From assembly GCA_038501625.1 (NCBI GenBank), contig JAZAYU010000012.1:248001-312000 (forward strand): 64,000 nucleotides of DNA. Reading direction: 5' to 3'. The notes beneath the pieces are model-generated. The model saw only the letters and a program-made list of their open reading frames with translations, did no database searches and had not been told where the DNA came from. This document shows positions 9,953 through 22,031 of this stretch, in pieces; position 1 is the stretch's first letter; every line of letters starts with the position of its first letter. Source of the stretch: Corbicula japonica. Lineage: Eukaryota > Mollusca > Bivalvia > Venerida > Cyrenidae. The translations under genes were made by a program, and so were the position numbers.

Positions 9953-12900
9953 ATGAAACTTTAAACGCAACAGCAGAAAATGCGACTCAAAAAATTCCCT
10001 CCACACCTGAGGGAATGTTTGTGGCATACAGCAGTCTTGTTGTTATGGCATTGATACCGATCTTTCTTGGAGCATTTCGTTCTGTGCGTTACCATAAGGA
10101 ACAAAAGGTAAAATATGTACACGTCACCTTTATTGTCGACACTTTGTAAATGATATATCGATGTGTTTAGTAACAAGAAGTGTTGTTGGCTGCGTGTTGC
10201 TAATTTAAATCATTGTTTACCCTGTAACTGCTGTTAAAATCATGGATTTAATAAGAAATTGTTTCAGAAGCCAAAGAAGACATAAATTATGAGACAACAT
10301 ATGGCATGTATGGTGACACATTTTAACACAGTTACCAGGGTAGAATCTATTATTGTTAGATAAAATGTAGTACAAGACAGTTAAGAAATTCATAAGGTCT
10401 TCATTTTTTAGCTGAAAATTGAAATTAAACCAAAATACTTTGATGTGCAGCATTGTGCTCTTCCCTGAACTTCCCACTAAGTTACCTAAAACAGTCATGA
10501 CACTAGTTCTGCATGAGAGTTTTTGTGAAATATTTTTGTGTACAAAGAATTTTACAACGTTTTATTGTAGGAGTCTGGAGAGAAGCCAGAGACCATGTCG
10601 AGTAAAGATGCAGCCATGTTTCCAATCATTGCAAGCTGCACACTATTTGGGATATATTTAGTGTTCCAGGTAAACAAACTTACATCAGTCTGAGCTTTTT
10701 TTGGAAAATATGGTTATTATATTGGAGAAAGTCTTTGGATGGCGAGCAGGCAAGCATCAACATTTCATTTTCAAGGTTTTTGTTTAAGATCACTTTTTAT
10801 TAGTTAACCATTTAAAGTAGAGCTTTGAAACTTAACATAATTGTCTGAACTAAGTAACAAACATAGTCCATATATACAATTTCTACTAACATAATTTGTA
10901 TGTATAATACAGTGAAGTACATTTCAGCTTTTCTTGATTACATTGTAGATATTTTCCAAGGAATACATCAACATGCTGCTAGCAGTGTACTTTTTCTTCT
11001 TGGGAGTTCTAGCATTAGCTCATATTGTAAGGTAACTAGTCTTGCTTTTATAGCATTAGTTAGAAAAAGGAAAAATGCTGGAAAATGGGTCATTATCTAT
11101 GGAACTTCAGTATGTGCTAGTGACCAACACAAAAACAAAACACTAGGACAAGACAAGAACACTGTATACTGTATTGTATCCTCTAATAGAAAATGTTTGG
11201 ATTACATATCTGTTTGGAAAGGTGTACATTGATGATCATATTTATCCAGTTGGTGACATATTGAGTAAGACTGTGGATTGTTTAGCATGACTGATCGAAA
11301 GTGTGTGTCAATCTGTTTTAATCATTGTAGTTAGTGTTAGCATTATGCATTGAGCATACTACTACTGCTACAGCATTTAATCCTTAACTCCATAATATAT
11401 ATGTGCAACCAGTGTATTTCCATATCAGCTGGTACATTTGCTTCTTGCTCAGAAATAACCTAATGAATCTAAAGTAAGCAGTGTAGATCCTGATCAGATG
11501 GCAAAGATGTGCTGGTTGATCCAGATCTACACTGTTTACCCTTGAGATAACATTCATATCCAATGGAGTAAAGGGTAATTAAAAATATATTTCTACTTTG
11601 TTTTTCTACTTTGTTTTTATGATGCTCTTTTTCACACAAGTTTATTAATAAATTTGTATGCACCTTTTATTAAAAGCTGCAATGTATATGTGTGTGTAAA
11701 TTTCAGTCCAATCTTACACCCGTTGATTCCACCTCTGTTCCCTAACCAGGAGTATCATATGATCTTCACACAGGGGCCAAAGGAAAAGAAGGAAGGTAAG
11801 CGTGTTTACTTCATAATATCCATTGGTTAATAGCTTTGCAGTACAGTATATAGTGCTAAAACAGTATAAGTAACATTGAAATAAGAAGAAATTATACCTT
11901 CTTTTCCATAAGGTGACGATGTGAATCAAACAGTTTTAGTATGGTTCCCTGACACCAGCAATCATCAAACTTGGTTGGAATGTTGACCAGTCAGAACATT
12001 TTATTTTGGATAAAGGTCAAGGTTATCATGAACGTTGGTAAATAACAAGCAGTTGGAACTAGAGTTCTCAAAATTGCTGTTATCAAAAGAGGTTGGTACA
12101 TCAACAGTCAAGGAAAAGACAACCTTGAGAAAACTAAAATGGACAATAGTTGTAACTGATGGCTTTCAGTTGAAGGGAGAAGTAACCTATGTTTACACTT
12201 CTTCAAATCTTGTAATGAAAGACATACGAAAAAATGTCCCTTCACACTCATTCTCTTAAAGAGACCTTTAAACCAATTTTTATATATCTGTATTTGACGG
12301 ATGCCTGTCTGACAAGATAAGCTTCACCTGCCTCGGTGATCTTTCCATTATTTCTAAGGTTTGTTAAATCTTTTGAGTATAAACAAAATGTTAAATATAA
12401 GTGTTTAAATTTGCAGAGTTGGTAAATTGGCAGTTTGACAGAAAAGATCTGTTGGTTCTTGTGTTATGTGGTGCAGTTGGTCTCTGGTACCTCATCAAGA
12501 AGGTAAGCTTTCTGAGCAACAGTGTAACCTATGTCTTGAATATAGAGCAGTGACTTGACTTTTGTAGTCAGTACAGATTAGTATTAAAAAAAAAACTTAC
12601 TGTAGTAGCCACCTAGTTTAAGCTTGTATGTTGTAGCACTAACTTGGTAGCTTGTATGACTGTTTTAAGTCCTGTTTTATCTTTCACAGCCGCATAGGCA
12701 TATAGGCTATGCCAGTAATAGAAACAATCTTGAAAATCTTGCAGACTATCCCTTTTAGGAAACAATTAAAAGGTTAGACTCGATTTTTGGCTTAGGCAGA
12801 GACTTGGAAGAACTGTGCCCAAGAATAAAAAACTAAATCAGAAGACCAGTCTCAAATCTATGTTTTATGATCTTGGACCATAGTCTCCAAATATCCAGAA

Positions 12901-15900
12901 CTTCACATTCTGCTTAGTCAAGGGAAAAGTCTTTTCCTGTATCTTTCACAGAGAAAGCCAATATCCTAGTTGACTTCTCCCTAAAATTGGAAAAACTTGT
13001 ACTATTCTAACAACCTAAGCCGATTCCCTGGGCCTGCTTCTTACTTTAAAAAAAAGGAAAATTGCAAATTTAAAATTATTATTTCTGTTACAGCATTGGA
13101 TTGCTAACAACCTGTTTGGGCTAGCGTTTGCAGTGAATGGAGTTGAGTTCCTCTCTCTCAACAGTATAAGTACTGGATGCATTCTGCTTGGAGGCCTGTT
13201 TGTCTATGATGTGTTCTGGGTATTTGGTACCAATGTGATGGTCAGTGTGGCTAAATCCTTCGAGGCACCGATCAAATGTAAGTTAAAAACAAAATAATCA
13301 CATTATTACATGCTGTGATATTATATTTTGTCCTTGTTTAAATAAATTACCCATATTTTGCACTAGGATAAATGCAAGATTTTAATCATCAGGTAATAAT
13401 ATGTCTTATAATAAAAAAATACAAGTGCACAAATTTATGGCCATGGGAATACATTTATATCATTTGCCGCTATTACGCGAAAAATAAACATCCCACAAAA
13501 TTCAAATGATACAATGGTAGTAGGAAGTCCATGCATTGGTTCTACACATTGCACATCCTCAATCCCCATTGAACAACTAGCAAGGTAATTATAAACACTG
13601 CTTGTCCACGGTACCACCAGAGGTATGATTGTTAAAGGTTGTAGCACGCATGAATACCTAAAGAATTAACGTGATAGTTTGATGTGAACAGGTGATTTTA
13701 GTGTAAGTAATGTTAAGAAAACACAATGTTTAGAAACTTCTATCTTTGTTTGTAATGTTAAGAAACTGTTTGAATCTGAAGACTTAGGATTAAGCAATGT
13801 GTAAGCTATTTTTTGGTTGTTGTTACAAGGCTATAAATGTCTAATATGTTATATTTTAAGTGGTGTTCCCCCAAGATTTGCTGGAGAAGGGGCTTGGTGC
13901 CAGTAACTTCGCCATGCTAGGCCTAGGTGATATTGTCATACCTGGTATATTTATAGCTCTGCTTCTTCGATTTGATGTAAGGTAAGTGTTCTTTGTGATT
14001 GCATGTACAATAAGAATACAAATTTTATTGTGAAAATTTTGCGCAATGGTTGCATGTAAGAATACACAATTTCATGGTAAAGATTTGGTGTGAGCATTTA
14101 CTAGCTACCAGATAAAATCCAAACTGTCTTCCAAAGCTATACCATATATGGGGTGCATCACGGAAATAGGTACCTTTGGATAGTTGACATCAATCTTTGA
14201 AATTACATCATAAATCTGAGCAGACAACAAGATTTATTATGCATTTCGCGGCAAAAATACCATTTTATTGTCGAAATGTGTTACAAAATCACATTCTAGA
14301 TATACGAACTTGATTTATAGCTGTAAGTTCTTTCCAAATTTAGTAACAACTAAAATATCACTAAAAATGACCGAAGGTACCTTTTCCCGTGACATGCACC
14401 ATATACTATTTTATCAAATGTGCAACTAGTATAAAACCAGATCAGCGTGCACATCCATGCTGCCTAATCTGAATCCAAATCCATGGTTGCTTCATGGTTA
14501 GAAATAACCATAATGAATATATAGGGAACATGATCAGAAGGCCAAAAAATTTAGAATCTGGATTTGCTAGAGCAAGCAAATATTCTTTTTTGGTGCCCAG
14601 TATGTTACTGGAGTCACATGAAAATCTGACAGTTCCTTGTCAGAGTATTGCCCCTTTCATTTCAAAGGAATTCTGTCAAATTGAATTTGTAAACCATACA
14701 CTTAATATGGGGCACGTCATGGGAAAAGGTACCTTCGGAAAGTTGACGTAAATTCTTGAAATGATGTCACAAAGATGTGCAGAAGATATTGCTTAAATTG
14801 CATTTTGTGATAAAATTAACGCTTGGTAGTCAAAATGTAAAATAAAATCAATATTAATTTAGATAAAATAATAGATTGTTGTGATTACTTTCCAAATATA
14901 ATAACAACTAAAATGTCACAAAATTTCCGCAAAAGTACCTTTTTCCCTTGTGTGCCTCATATCAGTTACCACAAATTGCAAGGCTTTTTTCCCTTCCATA
15001 GTAGGGGGCTGTTTAAAGGCAGCGTCCTCTCTCAAAATTTCTTAAAAATCCTGCAGTTTTCTCCAAAATGTTACTTTACTAAAGATTTTTTTATTCCAGA
15101 TTTAGAGGAGTAAATCGTACAAATTTTCCCATATAATAGATATGGACCAATTCCTCTGGCAGTCAAAAAAATACCTGATATGGCATTTTTTTACCCATTG
15201 GGTGTTTCTGGTTTTGATAAATCTTCATTATTATAATTTCCATGTATAATCGTGTGTTTGTTTGTAAATTTCAGCCAGAAGAAAGAAAGCCGAGTGTATT
15301 TCTACGCTAGTTTTATAGCATATTTCCTGGGCCTCCTCTTGACAATAGTTGTCATGCATTTTTTCAAACATGCACAGGTATGATCATTACAGTTCATTAA
15401 TATTATTAAAATTAATTAATAGACTACAAGCTGCTGTAGATTGCATTTTGAATTGCAAAATATAATGTTGAAAAGGGTTGGATGCAAAATTTCTAGAAAG
15501 GGGTTTTGTTTGGGGCATTCTTAGGGTAGTTACATGATAATTTTCCAACTTTGATAATATTCTTACTTTCTTGGCCAAAATCTCCATTAAAATGGTATTT
15601 TACACAGCTAAATAAAATGTATCTTACATATTTTTCAGCCAGCACTGTTATACCTTGTTCCGGCTTGTATTGGAGTACCGGTGTTGGTTGCTCTGATCCG
15701 TGGTGAAATCAAACAGCTGTTTAGGTAAGTTAGAGATAGTGTACCAGCGTGTAAGAGAGTCGTACCAGCTCAGAAAGTTGTTCGGCTATCATAGCTAAGT
15801 TAACTATTTCCTCCATAGATACACATTTGTTTCATGTAAACAGTTTAGGTCAGCCGGCACATCCATAAAAAATGGAGGGTCTGGCATTGGCATTAACACA

Positions 15901-16527
15901 GACCATCAAAGTAAATTCTTTGTAGAAAAAGTCTAGTTTAAAAAATATTCTTACTTTTGCAGTATACTGTTGCCCAGAAGTTGAATGACCACGTTTATTT
16001 TCCCGATTTTGCTAATTGAAACTAATATACCACTTATTTATCGTAAAAATGTTGACATTTTGTAAGTTCATTCTTGTCTCAGCATTAAACATTTACATTC
16101 AATATTCAATTATATTACCAGTGTGAAAACATTATCACCGCTTTATTTTATTCACGACTTATTCTAATTATATTTTTTTGTATCAAACTGAGAAAACTGC
16201 GGCATAATACATACTATTGTATCATAGTTTTTTACCTTCTAGATATTAAAATGGCGATGTGATGAACTGACGCTGACTGCCAATATAGCCAAAATTAAAC
16301 CCCCGCCAAAATTAGTACTTATACAGTATTTTATATAGTGCTATTTCCATGGTAGCTGCTATATTTGTATGTTGGTAGCTCTAACATAGGGGAGCACTAT
16401 TTCTGCGGTTGCTACTATATTTGAGCATTTTTTTCGTTGTAGTTATGAAGATCATCCAGAGGCCAAAGTTGAAGAAAAGAAGGAGGAAAAATCTACTGAC
16501 AAAAAGAAAGAAAAGAAGGAAAAATAA
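9919..16527 (+). CDS. HM13: Signal peptide peptidase (SPP), ten coding exons
   Basis: Intramembrane aspartyl protease of the ER that cleaves leftover signal peptides and other type II membrane segments. Exons: 9919-10107, 10571-10669, 10949-11031, 11707-11795, 12417-12502, 13094-13277, 13861-13981, 15275-15377, 15639-15724, 16443-16527; all have AG/GT borders and consistent phases, giving 374 aa (human about 377). Seen: N-terminal glycosylation sequons NET and NAT (twice), the conserved STPEG segment, catalytic YD at Asp221, GLGD at Asp267, PAL at 319-321, and a lysine-rich tail ending KKEK that fits ER retrieval. The start is the first in-frame ATG, with A at -3 and G at +4. The gene is convergent with SPICE1. 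Introns carry MITEs (11384-11578, 14145-14406, 14704-14961). No disabling change seen. Confidence 0.95.
11384..11578 (+). repeat. Palindromic TTAA MITE copy in HM13 intron 3
   Basis: Carries ...GTGTAGATCCTGATCAGATG..., GATCCAGATCTACACTGTTT and the right end GGAGTAAAGGG. The ends are degraded. Confidence 0.6.
12812..12890 (+). repeat. Fragment of the CAGTCTCAAATCTC inverted-repeat family
   Basis: GCCCAAGAATAAAAAACTAA, AGACCAGTCTCAAATCT and TTATGATCTTGGACCAT match the ends of the better copies at 34308-34437 and 63407-63551. The middle is lost. Confidence 0.45.
13094..13277 (+). CDS. HM13: HM13 exon 6: first catalytic aspartate
   Basis: Encodes HWIANNLFG through KSFEAPIK. The segment LFVYDVFWVFGTNVM contains the YD motif of presenilin/SPP proteases; by count the aspartate is residue 221 (human 219). 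This is one of the two most conserved exons of the family. Confidence 0.95.
13861..13981 (+). CDS. HM13: HM13 exon 7: GxGD catalytic motif
   Basis: Encodes VFPQDLLEKGLGASNFAMLG followed by LGDIVIPGIF. The GLGD aspartate is residue 267 by count (human 265). The exon opens in phase 1 (TTG split across the intron) and closes in phase 2. Confidence 0.95.
14145..14406. mobile_element. KpnI-site MITE (GGTACCTT family), copy 1
   Basis: Inverted ends TATGGGGTGCATCACGG and CCGTGACATGCACCATATA, with GGTACCTTTGG and CCGAAGGTACC just inside. About 260 bp. It lies in HM13 intron 7, 300 bp before copy 2. Confidence 0.75.
14704..14961. mobile_element. KpnI-site MITE, copy 2
   Basis: Starts TATGGGGCACGTCATGGG with GGTACCTTCGG inside. 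The right end AAGTACCTTTTTCCCTTG has lost part of the motif. Same orientation and spacing as copy 1. Confidence 0.7.
14980..15190 (+). repeat. Dispersed repeat (TAGTAGGGG family), copy 1
   Basis: AAGGCTTTTTTCCCTTC, TAGTAGGGGGCTGTTTA, TGCAGTTTTCTCCAAAA and CCTCTGGCAGTCA correspond in order to 39225-39425. Ends of the CAGGGCTTTTT type suggest a hAT-like MITE, unproven. Confidence 0.5.
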
Positions 16528-16624
16528 ACATGACATGTTGTCTGGTGCTGGTCATAATTTTATTGTGTTCGAACGTCAATATCTTGACGATGATACTAAC
16601 AGGGAGGACTAGAGGGGTTTTCAA

Positions 16625-16866
16625 TTAACCCTTTTCTCCATATATACGCATTTTTACGCATGTGCGACCAGTGTAGATCCAGATCAGCTGGCACATCTGT
16701 GCTGTCTGATCAGGATCTGCACTGGTCGCATTTTGTTCAGATATAACCTAACGAATGAAAAAGTGAACAGTACAGATCCTGATCAGACAGCACGGATGTT
16801 CCGGCTGATCTGGATCTACACTGCTCGCCCTTGCAATAAAGGTGTGTCTATGGAGGGAAGGGTTAA
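16625..16866 (-). mobile_element. Full-length palindromic TTAA MITE in the likely HM13 3' UTR
   Basis: TTAACCCTTTTCTCC at the left and GGAAGGGTTAA at the right, 242 bp, 98 bp after the HM13 stop. In this orientation the sequence GCAATAAAGGTGTGTCT lies on the plus strand at 16833-16849. Confidence 0.8.
16835..16840 (+). terminator. AATAAA hexamer inside the MITE, candidate HM13 polyadenylation signal
   Basis: The first AATAAA downstream of the HM13 stop codon (16525-16527), followed directly by a GU-rich stretch GGTGTGTCT. It is built into the MITE terminus. Other AATAAA hexamers occur near 17900 and 17940, so use of this one is a prediction. Confidence 0.35.
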
Positions 16867-17382
16867 TGTTTACCATTGTCTCTATATATACAGGTTTTAT
16901 CTGTGACCAGTGTAAATCCTGATCAGCTGGCACATTTGTTCCATCTTGTCTTGATCTTAACGTCTTGCTTCTTGGTCAGAAGTGACCTGATGAATTTAAA
17001 GCAGGCAGAAGAACTTGATCTTGATTTTTGACCAAGAAGATACAGATCAGATGGAACAAATGTGCCGGCTGACTGGATTTACACTGTTCGTCCATGGGAT
17101 AAAAATTGTTTATATTGAGTTAAGGTGTAAACATACCAGAAGACAATATGTTGGATCACTGACTCTTTTTTACCAAATACATGTTTTATTTATTTCTATC
17201 TTAACAGATATATGTTGGCTAATATTTATTAGATAAGTTGAGATATTAGTGTTGTCAACACTTTTTGGACAGCTATTCTACCATACAAAACAGTGAGATT
17301 GTTTCTAAATCAAAACAGTTTTCTTCAGCGGATCATTTTAATGATATCTATAGTTGTTTGATGAAATTCAGGCAAGTTATCC

Positions 17383-17610
17383 CCTTTACTCCATGTGTAC
17401 AACTTAATGGCATGTGTGAACAGTGTAGAACCGGATCAGCTGGCACATCTGTGATGTCAGATCGTACACTGTTCGCTTCTTGGTCAGAAAAAACCTAATG
17501 ACTAAGTGAATAGTGCAGATCTTGATAAGAGGCACGGATGTGCTGGCTTATCAGGATCTACACTGTTCCTCCTTGCGACTAAAGGTGAATATAGTGAGTG
17601 AAGGGTTCAT
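17383..17610 (+). repeat. Palindromic TTAA MITE copy
   Basis: CCGGATCAGCTGGCACATCTG, spacer TTGGTCAGAAAAAACCTAAT, and ATCAGGATCTACACTGTT near the right end AAGGGTT; diverged. Confidence 0.6.
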
Positions 17611-17762
17611 TTCATGACATTTACAGCATGAATCTCGTGTGTTTAGGAATGAGGATATATGTAATCATGAACATGAAGTTTGTGTGGACATTTTTTCAGT
17701 GCCAGATGCAGTAATATATAGTTTTGTGTACATCTAGTCAGTTTCCAATCAGTGCTGTTACA

Positions 17763-17905
17763 GGGATTTCAATAGATGCACATTCTTGCATTTTGATGCA
17801 AGCAAATTTGAATTTTTCCACTCTTGACCCCTTCAGATTCTGAGCTTGCGGTCATTTTGATGCAGGAGCATTTAGGAAATGTGCTCAAATTTTGAAAGAA
17901 TAAAT
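17763..17905 (+). repeat. Fragment of CAGGGATTTCAATAG element
   Basis: CAGGGATTTCAATAGATGCA, ATTCTTGCATTTTGATGCA and TTTTTCCACT match in reverse complement the right end of 43137-43508. Confidence 0.5.
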
Positions 17906-18149
17906 ATAATTATAGTGTCTTTTGCATTTTTTTTAGATGAAATAAATACTATTTAACCCTTAAAAAATATATTTAAAAAATCAAGTTAAAGCACTTTATA
18001 AGTAGTTAAGTTCAATAAACACAATATACGACTCTCGAATTTTTAAATTCTCAGTCCGATGACCCATGGTTTTTAAAAAGCTATTGAAATCCTTGCTGTT
18101 TTTAGCTGAATAGTCCTTTGAGGGCCGTTGAGCATGAAACTTAAATTTG

Positions 18150-18300
18150 TATAAATATGAGTTGCGCTCAACCTGGGACAAAGCGACATGATCAGTAATA
18201 TGCATTTCCATTACTGCTCATGAACAGGCCCAATCAAACCGAGCCTGCAATATTTTGTTATTTTTCATGTTCGATGGCTTTCAAAGTTCCTTTATAAAAA
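18150..18300 (+). repeat. Dispersed repeat (GTCCATGAACAGG family), copy 2
   Basis: GAGTTGCGCTCAACCTGGGA, TCATGAACAGGCCCAATCAA, GCCTGCAATATTTT and GGCTTTCAAAGTTCC in the family order. Confidence 0.65.
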
Positions 18301-18559
18301 ATTGTTTTTCTTAGAGATAAAATCCTATACACAAACAGATGCAACTTTTCTTTAAACTAAAATATTTTTTAACACATAAACAATTATTTCCCTGCTATTT
18401 TTTACTTGTATTACACAAGATACAAGACATGTTCTGCTTATCAACAATATGTCTGTTGTTGATGGGAAACTTCAAGCTTGTATTTATTGTCAGTATTTTG
18501 CAATAGCATGACAAAAATATACCAGTATTTGCTAAATTGTTATAGAATGATGTTGATGG

Positions 18560-18950
18560 GCACTGTTGAACCATTTATTTATGTGACTGTTATGACATGG
18601 GCTAACAGTGTAGATACAGATCATCTGGCACATCTGTGCAATCGGATCAGGATGTTTGCTATAGTCAAAAATAATCTAATGAATCTGAAAGACAACGGTA
18701 TCGATCCAGATCAGTGCCCAAGGTTATAAAGCTGAGATTGGAAACCAGTCTCAAATCTCAAGCATCTGATTGGCTGGCTGAAATGGCGACTGGTGGCCAT
18801 TTCAGCCAATCAGATGCTTGAGATTTGAGACTGGTTTCCATGCTCAGTTTTATAACCTTGGGCACTCACAGATGGCAAGGATGTGCCGGCTGATCTGTTT
18901 ACACTGCTCTCCCATGCATTAAAGGCATATTTTTGGAGTAAAGGATTAAA
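18560..18950 (+). repeat. Palindromic TTAA MITE copy split by a nested element
   Basis: The MITE reads up to GATCCAGATCAG at 18714 and resumes at CAGATGGCAAGGATGTGCC after the nested element at 18715-18865, continuing to GGAGTAAAGGATTAA. Confidence 0.65.
18715..18865. mobile_element. 151-bp foldback element (CAGTCTCAAATCTC family)
   Basis: Almost perfect palindrome: TGCCCAAGGTTATAAA at the left and TTTATAACCTTGGGCA at the right, with ACCAGTCTCAAATCTCAAGC mirrored around ATTTCAGCCA. Relatives at 34308-34437, 62888-62990, 63407-63551 and 12812-12890. Confidence 0.8.
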
Positions 18951-20065
18951 GAAAAAGTTATTGGTTCTAAAAGAGATTTTAAGCTGAAGTACACAGTACA
19001 CAGTTGATGTGGAAAAAAATGTTCTGCAGAATATTTTATCAGAAAATAACTACATTTTATAGATTATATTATTACTGTTGGGCTTGAAAGTTTTTTTATT
19101 TATCTTAAATCCAATTGTTTTATTAATTTATATAATTATGTATCTACTCTCCCACGGATATCCGTGAAAAAAAAACACACAACACTTTATTAAAAGAATA
19201 AAACAGTAACATGGTCACATGCTTTTTTATTATTTCTCGGGAGGCAAGTAATGGGAGATATGTAACGTCAACCATACATAATGCCATGTAATCACAGGAA
19301 TGAAATGTCTTGAAAAAAAAACAAAACAACTGATCTAGCAAACCATGGTATTCTAGAAATAAATATTGGAAATAACCCTTAACTCCATGAAATATTGCTG
19401 TCATCCCATTGGTAAAGTGTAGATTCAGATCAGCAGGCATGACCGAGCCATTGGATCAGGGTCTGTTCTGCTTGCTTCTGATTCCTTAGGTTAGTTCTGA
19501 CTAAATATGACTAGTGTAGATCCAGATCAGAAGGTACAGTAGTATTTAAGTAAGTAATCATTTAGTATAGTGACATAACATCGTTACAAAACAACATAAA
19601 TATATAAATAAATAAGGAGTATCCAACTGGCCCAACAGGCCTATATGTCACCTTATAAGAATGTTTAAAATGTCAAAATTCAGCTGCTTCAGAAAGATTC
19701 AAAGAAAGTTTATGAGATACATGTCTAAATTGTTAAGTATATGATGGTGTTATAATATAAAATGTCTTTTCAAGTATGCTGCTATTTTGCAGTCTATCTG
19801 GTATAGTTTTTCATTCAATCACACAGTTTTTCATTGTCACTTATGGTATTTATTTCTTATAGGGAAATATTTCATTTTACACTATTCTGGAAATCTGGTT
19901 CCAGAATCTTGAACATGATACATGTACATACAGATCAGAGTAACATTTATCAAAAGAGCTTGAAATGTTCAATATGTTTTATTAGTTAACATGAAACAAT
20001 GTAGATGACCGAAATCATTACAAAAATGGAGCTTTAACACTTTATTCCATATTAATATTTATAGA

Positions 20066-20536
20066 TTATTAGACGTTTTACTGTACAATACGGGAATATA
20101 TTTGGACGAGTACACAGCTTGAAAAGTCATATTGGACGAGCTGTTAGGCGAGTCCAATATGACTTTTCAAGCTGTGTACGAGTCCAAATATATCCCGTAT
20201 TGTACAGTAAAACGTCTAATAACCTTTTTATTCTACATCTAATAAATGAAGCATGACTTTTCAAGCGTTTAAAGACTATTCCATATATATTCCATATTGT
20301 ACGGTCCAATATTTTATTAAGTTCTACATTGTGTTTGTTTTTTTCATTTTTACGGTCAACGGCTTTTATCGTTGTAAAACAATGGTAAAGTGCATTTGCA
20401 CTTAATCATCCAATATGAAAAAAATACAGACTTTTTTGGATCCAATACGGGAAAATATTGGACGGTCACGTGGTAAAATTAAAGGACGCTAATTGGATGA
20501 ATTTATTAGATGTCTAATTTATTAGATGTAGAATAA
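20066..20536 (+). mobile_element. Foldback element with near-perfect 157-bp palindrome
   Basis: 20066-20222 is a hairpin with ~75-bp arms (TTATTAGACGTTTTACTGTA and its complement at the end), only a few mismatches, centre GACGAGCTGTTAGGCGAGTC. After it comes TTATTCTACATCTAATAAAT, whose inverted copy at 20517-20536 closes the element. The same two-part plan as 3525-3830 and 27044-27507, but different sequence outside the centre. Confidence 0.75.
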
Positions 20537-20621
20537 ACACCTTTATCACATAGGCAAACATTGTAGCTCCAGATCAGCAAGTGCATATAATTAGGATCTA
20601 CATTGTTCACTTTAAGATTCA

Positions 20622-20863
20622 TTAACCCTTTCCCGTACAGACACACCTTTATTGCTAGGGCGAACAGTTTAGATCCAGATCAGCCGGCACATCCATGCCG
20701 TCTGATCAGGATCTAAACTGTTCGCTTTTTGATTCATTAGGTTATTTCTGACCAAAATGCGACCAGTGCAGATCCTGATCAGATGGCATGGATGTGCCGG
20801 CTGATCTGGATCTACACTGCTCGCACATGCGTAAAAATGCATATATATCCAGGAATGGGTTAA
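20622..20863 (+). mobile_element. Full-length palindromic TTAA MITE
   Basis: TTAACCCTTTCCCGTACAG at the left, CCAGGAATGGGTTAA at the right, 242 bp. Close to the consensus: both GATCAGCCGGCACATCC-type blocks are intact. Confidence 0.85.
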
Positions 20864-20981
20864 GCTATTTCTGACCAAGAAATAAACAGTGTAGATCCAG
20901 ATTCTATGCAGTGTCCATTCGCTGGAAGTTGCATGTATGGAGAAAAACTGGTGTCTATAAATGGAAATTGTCCAGAATAAA

Positions 20982-21110
20982 TTAGCCATTTTAAGATCTA
21001 AATATCTAGAGTAAATTAGCCATTTTAAGATCTAAATATCTAGAGTAAATTAGACAGTTTGAGATCTAAATATCTAGAGTAAATTAGCCAGTTTAAGATC
21101 TTAATATCAC
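20982..21110 (+). repeat. 37-bp tandem repeat, three and a half units
   Basis: The unit AGATCTAAATATCTAGAGTA plus AATTAGCCATTTTA repeats with few changes. Confidence 0.9.
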
Positions 21111-21822
21111 AATAATGGTACTGGAAAGGTAACCAAATAAATGTTTCGGAGAAAATCCTAGAAAAATGTATAAAACTAGACTGTGTCCATGGGACACTGA
21201 TGCCCCCACTGCTACAACAACATGTGCCGTCTGATCAGGATCTAAACTGTTCGCTTTTTTATTCATTAGGTTATTTCTGACTGAAATGCGACCAGTGCAG
21301 ATCCTATCATCCATGCCGTCTTATCTGGATCTACACTGGTCGCACATTCGTAAAAAAAAATGCATATATGGAGGAAAGGGTTAAATCTCTGTGCATGACA
21401 TGTAGATATCCAGGTCATTCTGTATATCTGTGCAGTCTGATCGGTGTCTACACTTTTCACTTATGGTCAGAAACAATTTAATGAATCTAAAAGAGAACAG
21501 TGTAGATCTAGATCAAAAGGCACAGATGTGCAGACTTGTCTGGATGAACACTAGTCCCCAATGGGATATAAGCCATATTTTGTGGAGAAAAATATTCAAT
21601 GCTGTTTTAAGTTAAACGTTTACTCCATATAAGTTACTTTTATCACATCTGCGAATAGTTTAGATCCAGGACAGCAGGCACATCTGTGCCATTTGAACAG
21701 AATCTAAAGTGTTTGCATTTAGTCGGCAGGTTATTTCTGTGGACTAAGAAGGAAACAGAGTAGATCCAGATCATATCATAATCCAGATCTGCGTTGGTAG
21801 CCCATGTGATAAAAGGCATAAA

Positions 21823-22031
21823 CCGTGGTATCATTTTATTTCCCGCTGGTTTAATTTTCATGTATTTCGCGCTATAACGATTGCGCGAAATTCAAGCCCA
21901 GCAAAATTAAACAAGTTAACAATTTATCTTAATATAATAATACAATTGCGTGAATTTAATCCACCGCAAATTATTTATTTGCATATTTTCCGTGAAAATT
22001 CGTCCCCACGAATTAAAATGATATTACAGTA
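21823..22031. repeat. Possible TA-flanked MITE in the SPICE1 3' region
   Basis: GTATCATTTTATTTC at the left and AAAATGATATTACAGTA at the right look like inverted ends, and the interior has GCGCGAAATTCAAG and GCGTGAATTTAATCC mirror blocks. The minus strand of this stretch carries AATAAA at 21974-21979. Confidence 0.4.

Noticed and set aside
12035..12259. 74-codon ORF in HM13 intron 4
   Set aside because: Does not extend a splice-compatible SPP exon and shows no conserved motif.
20669..20989. ORFs with the peptide SVDPDQPAHPC...LIRICTGRI, found at many places
   Set aside because: They are translations of the palindromic TTAA MITE; the phrase recurs because of copy number, and each ORF is broken outside the element.
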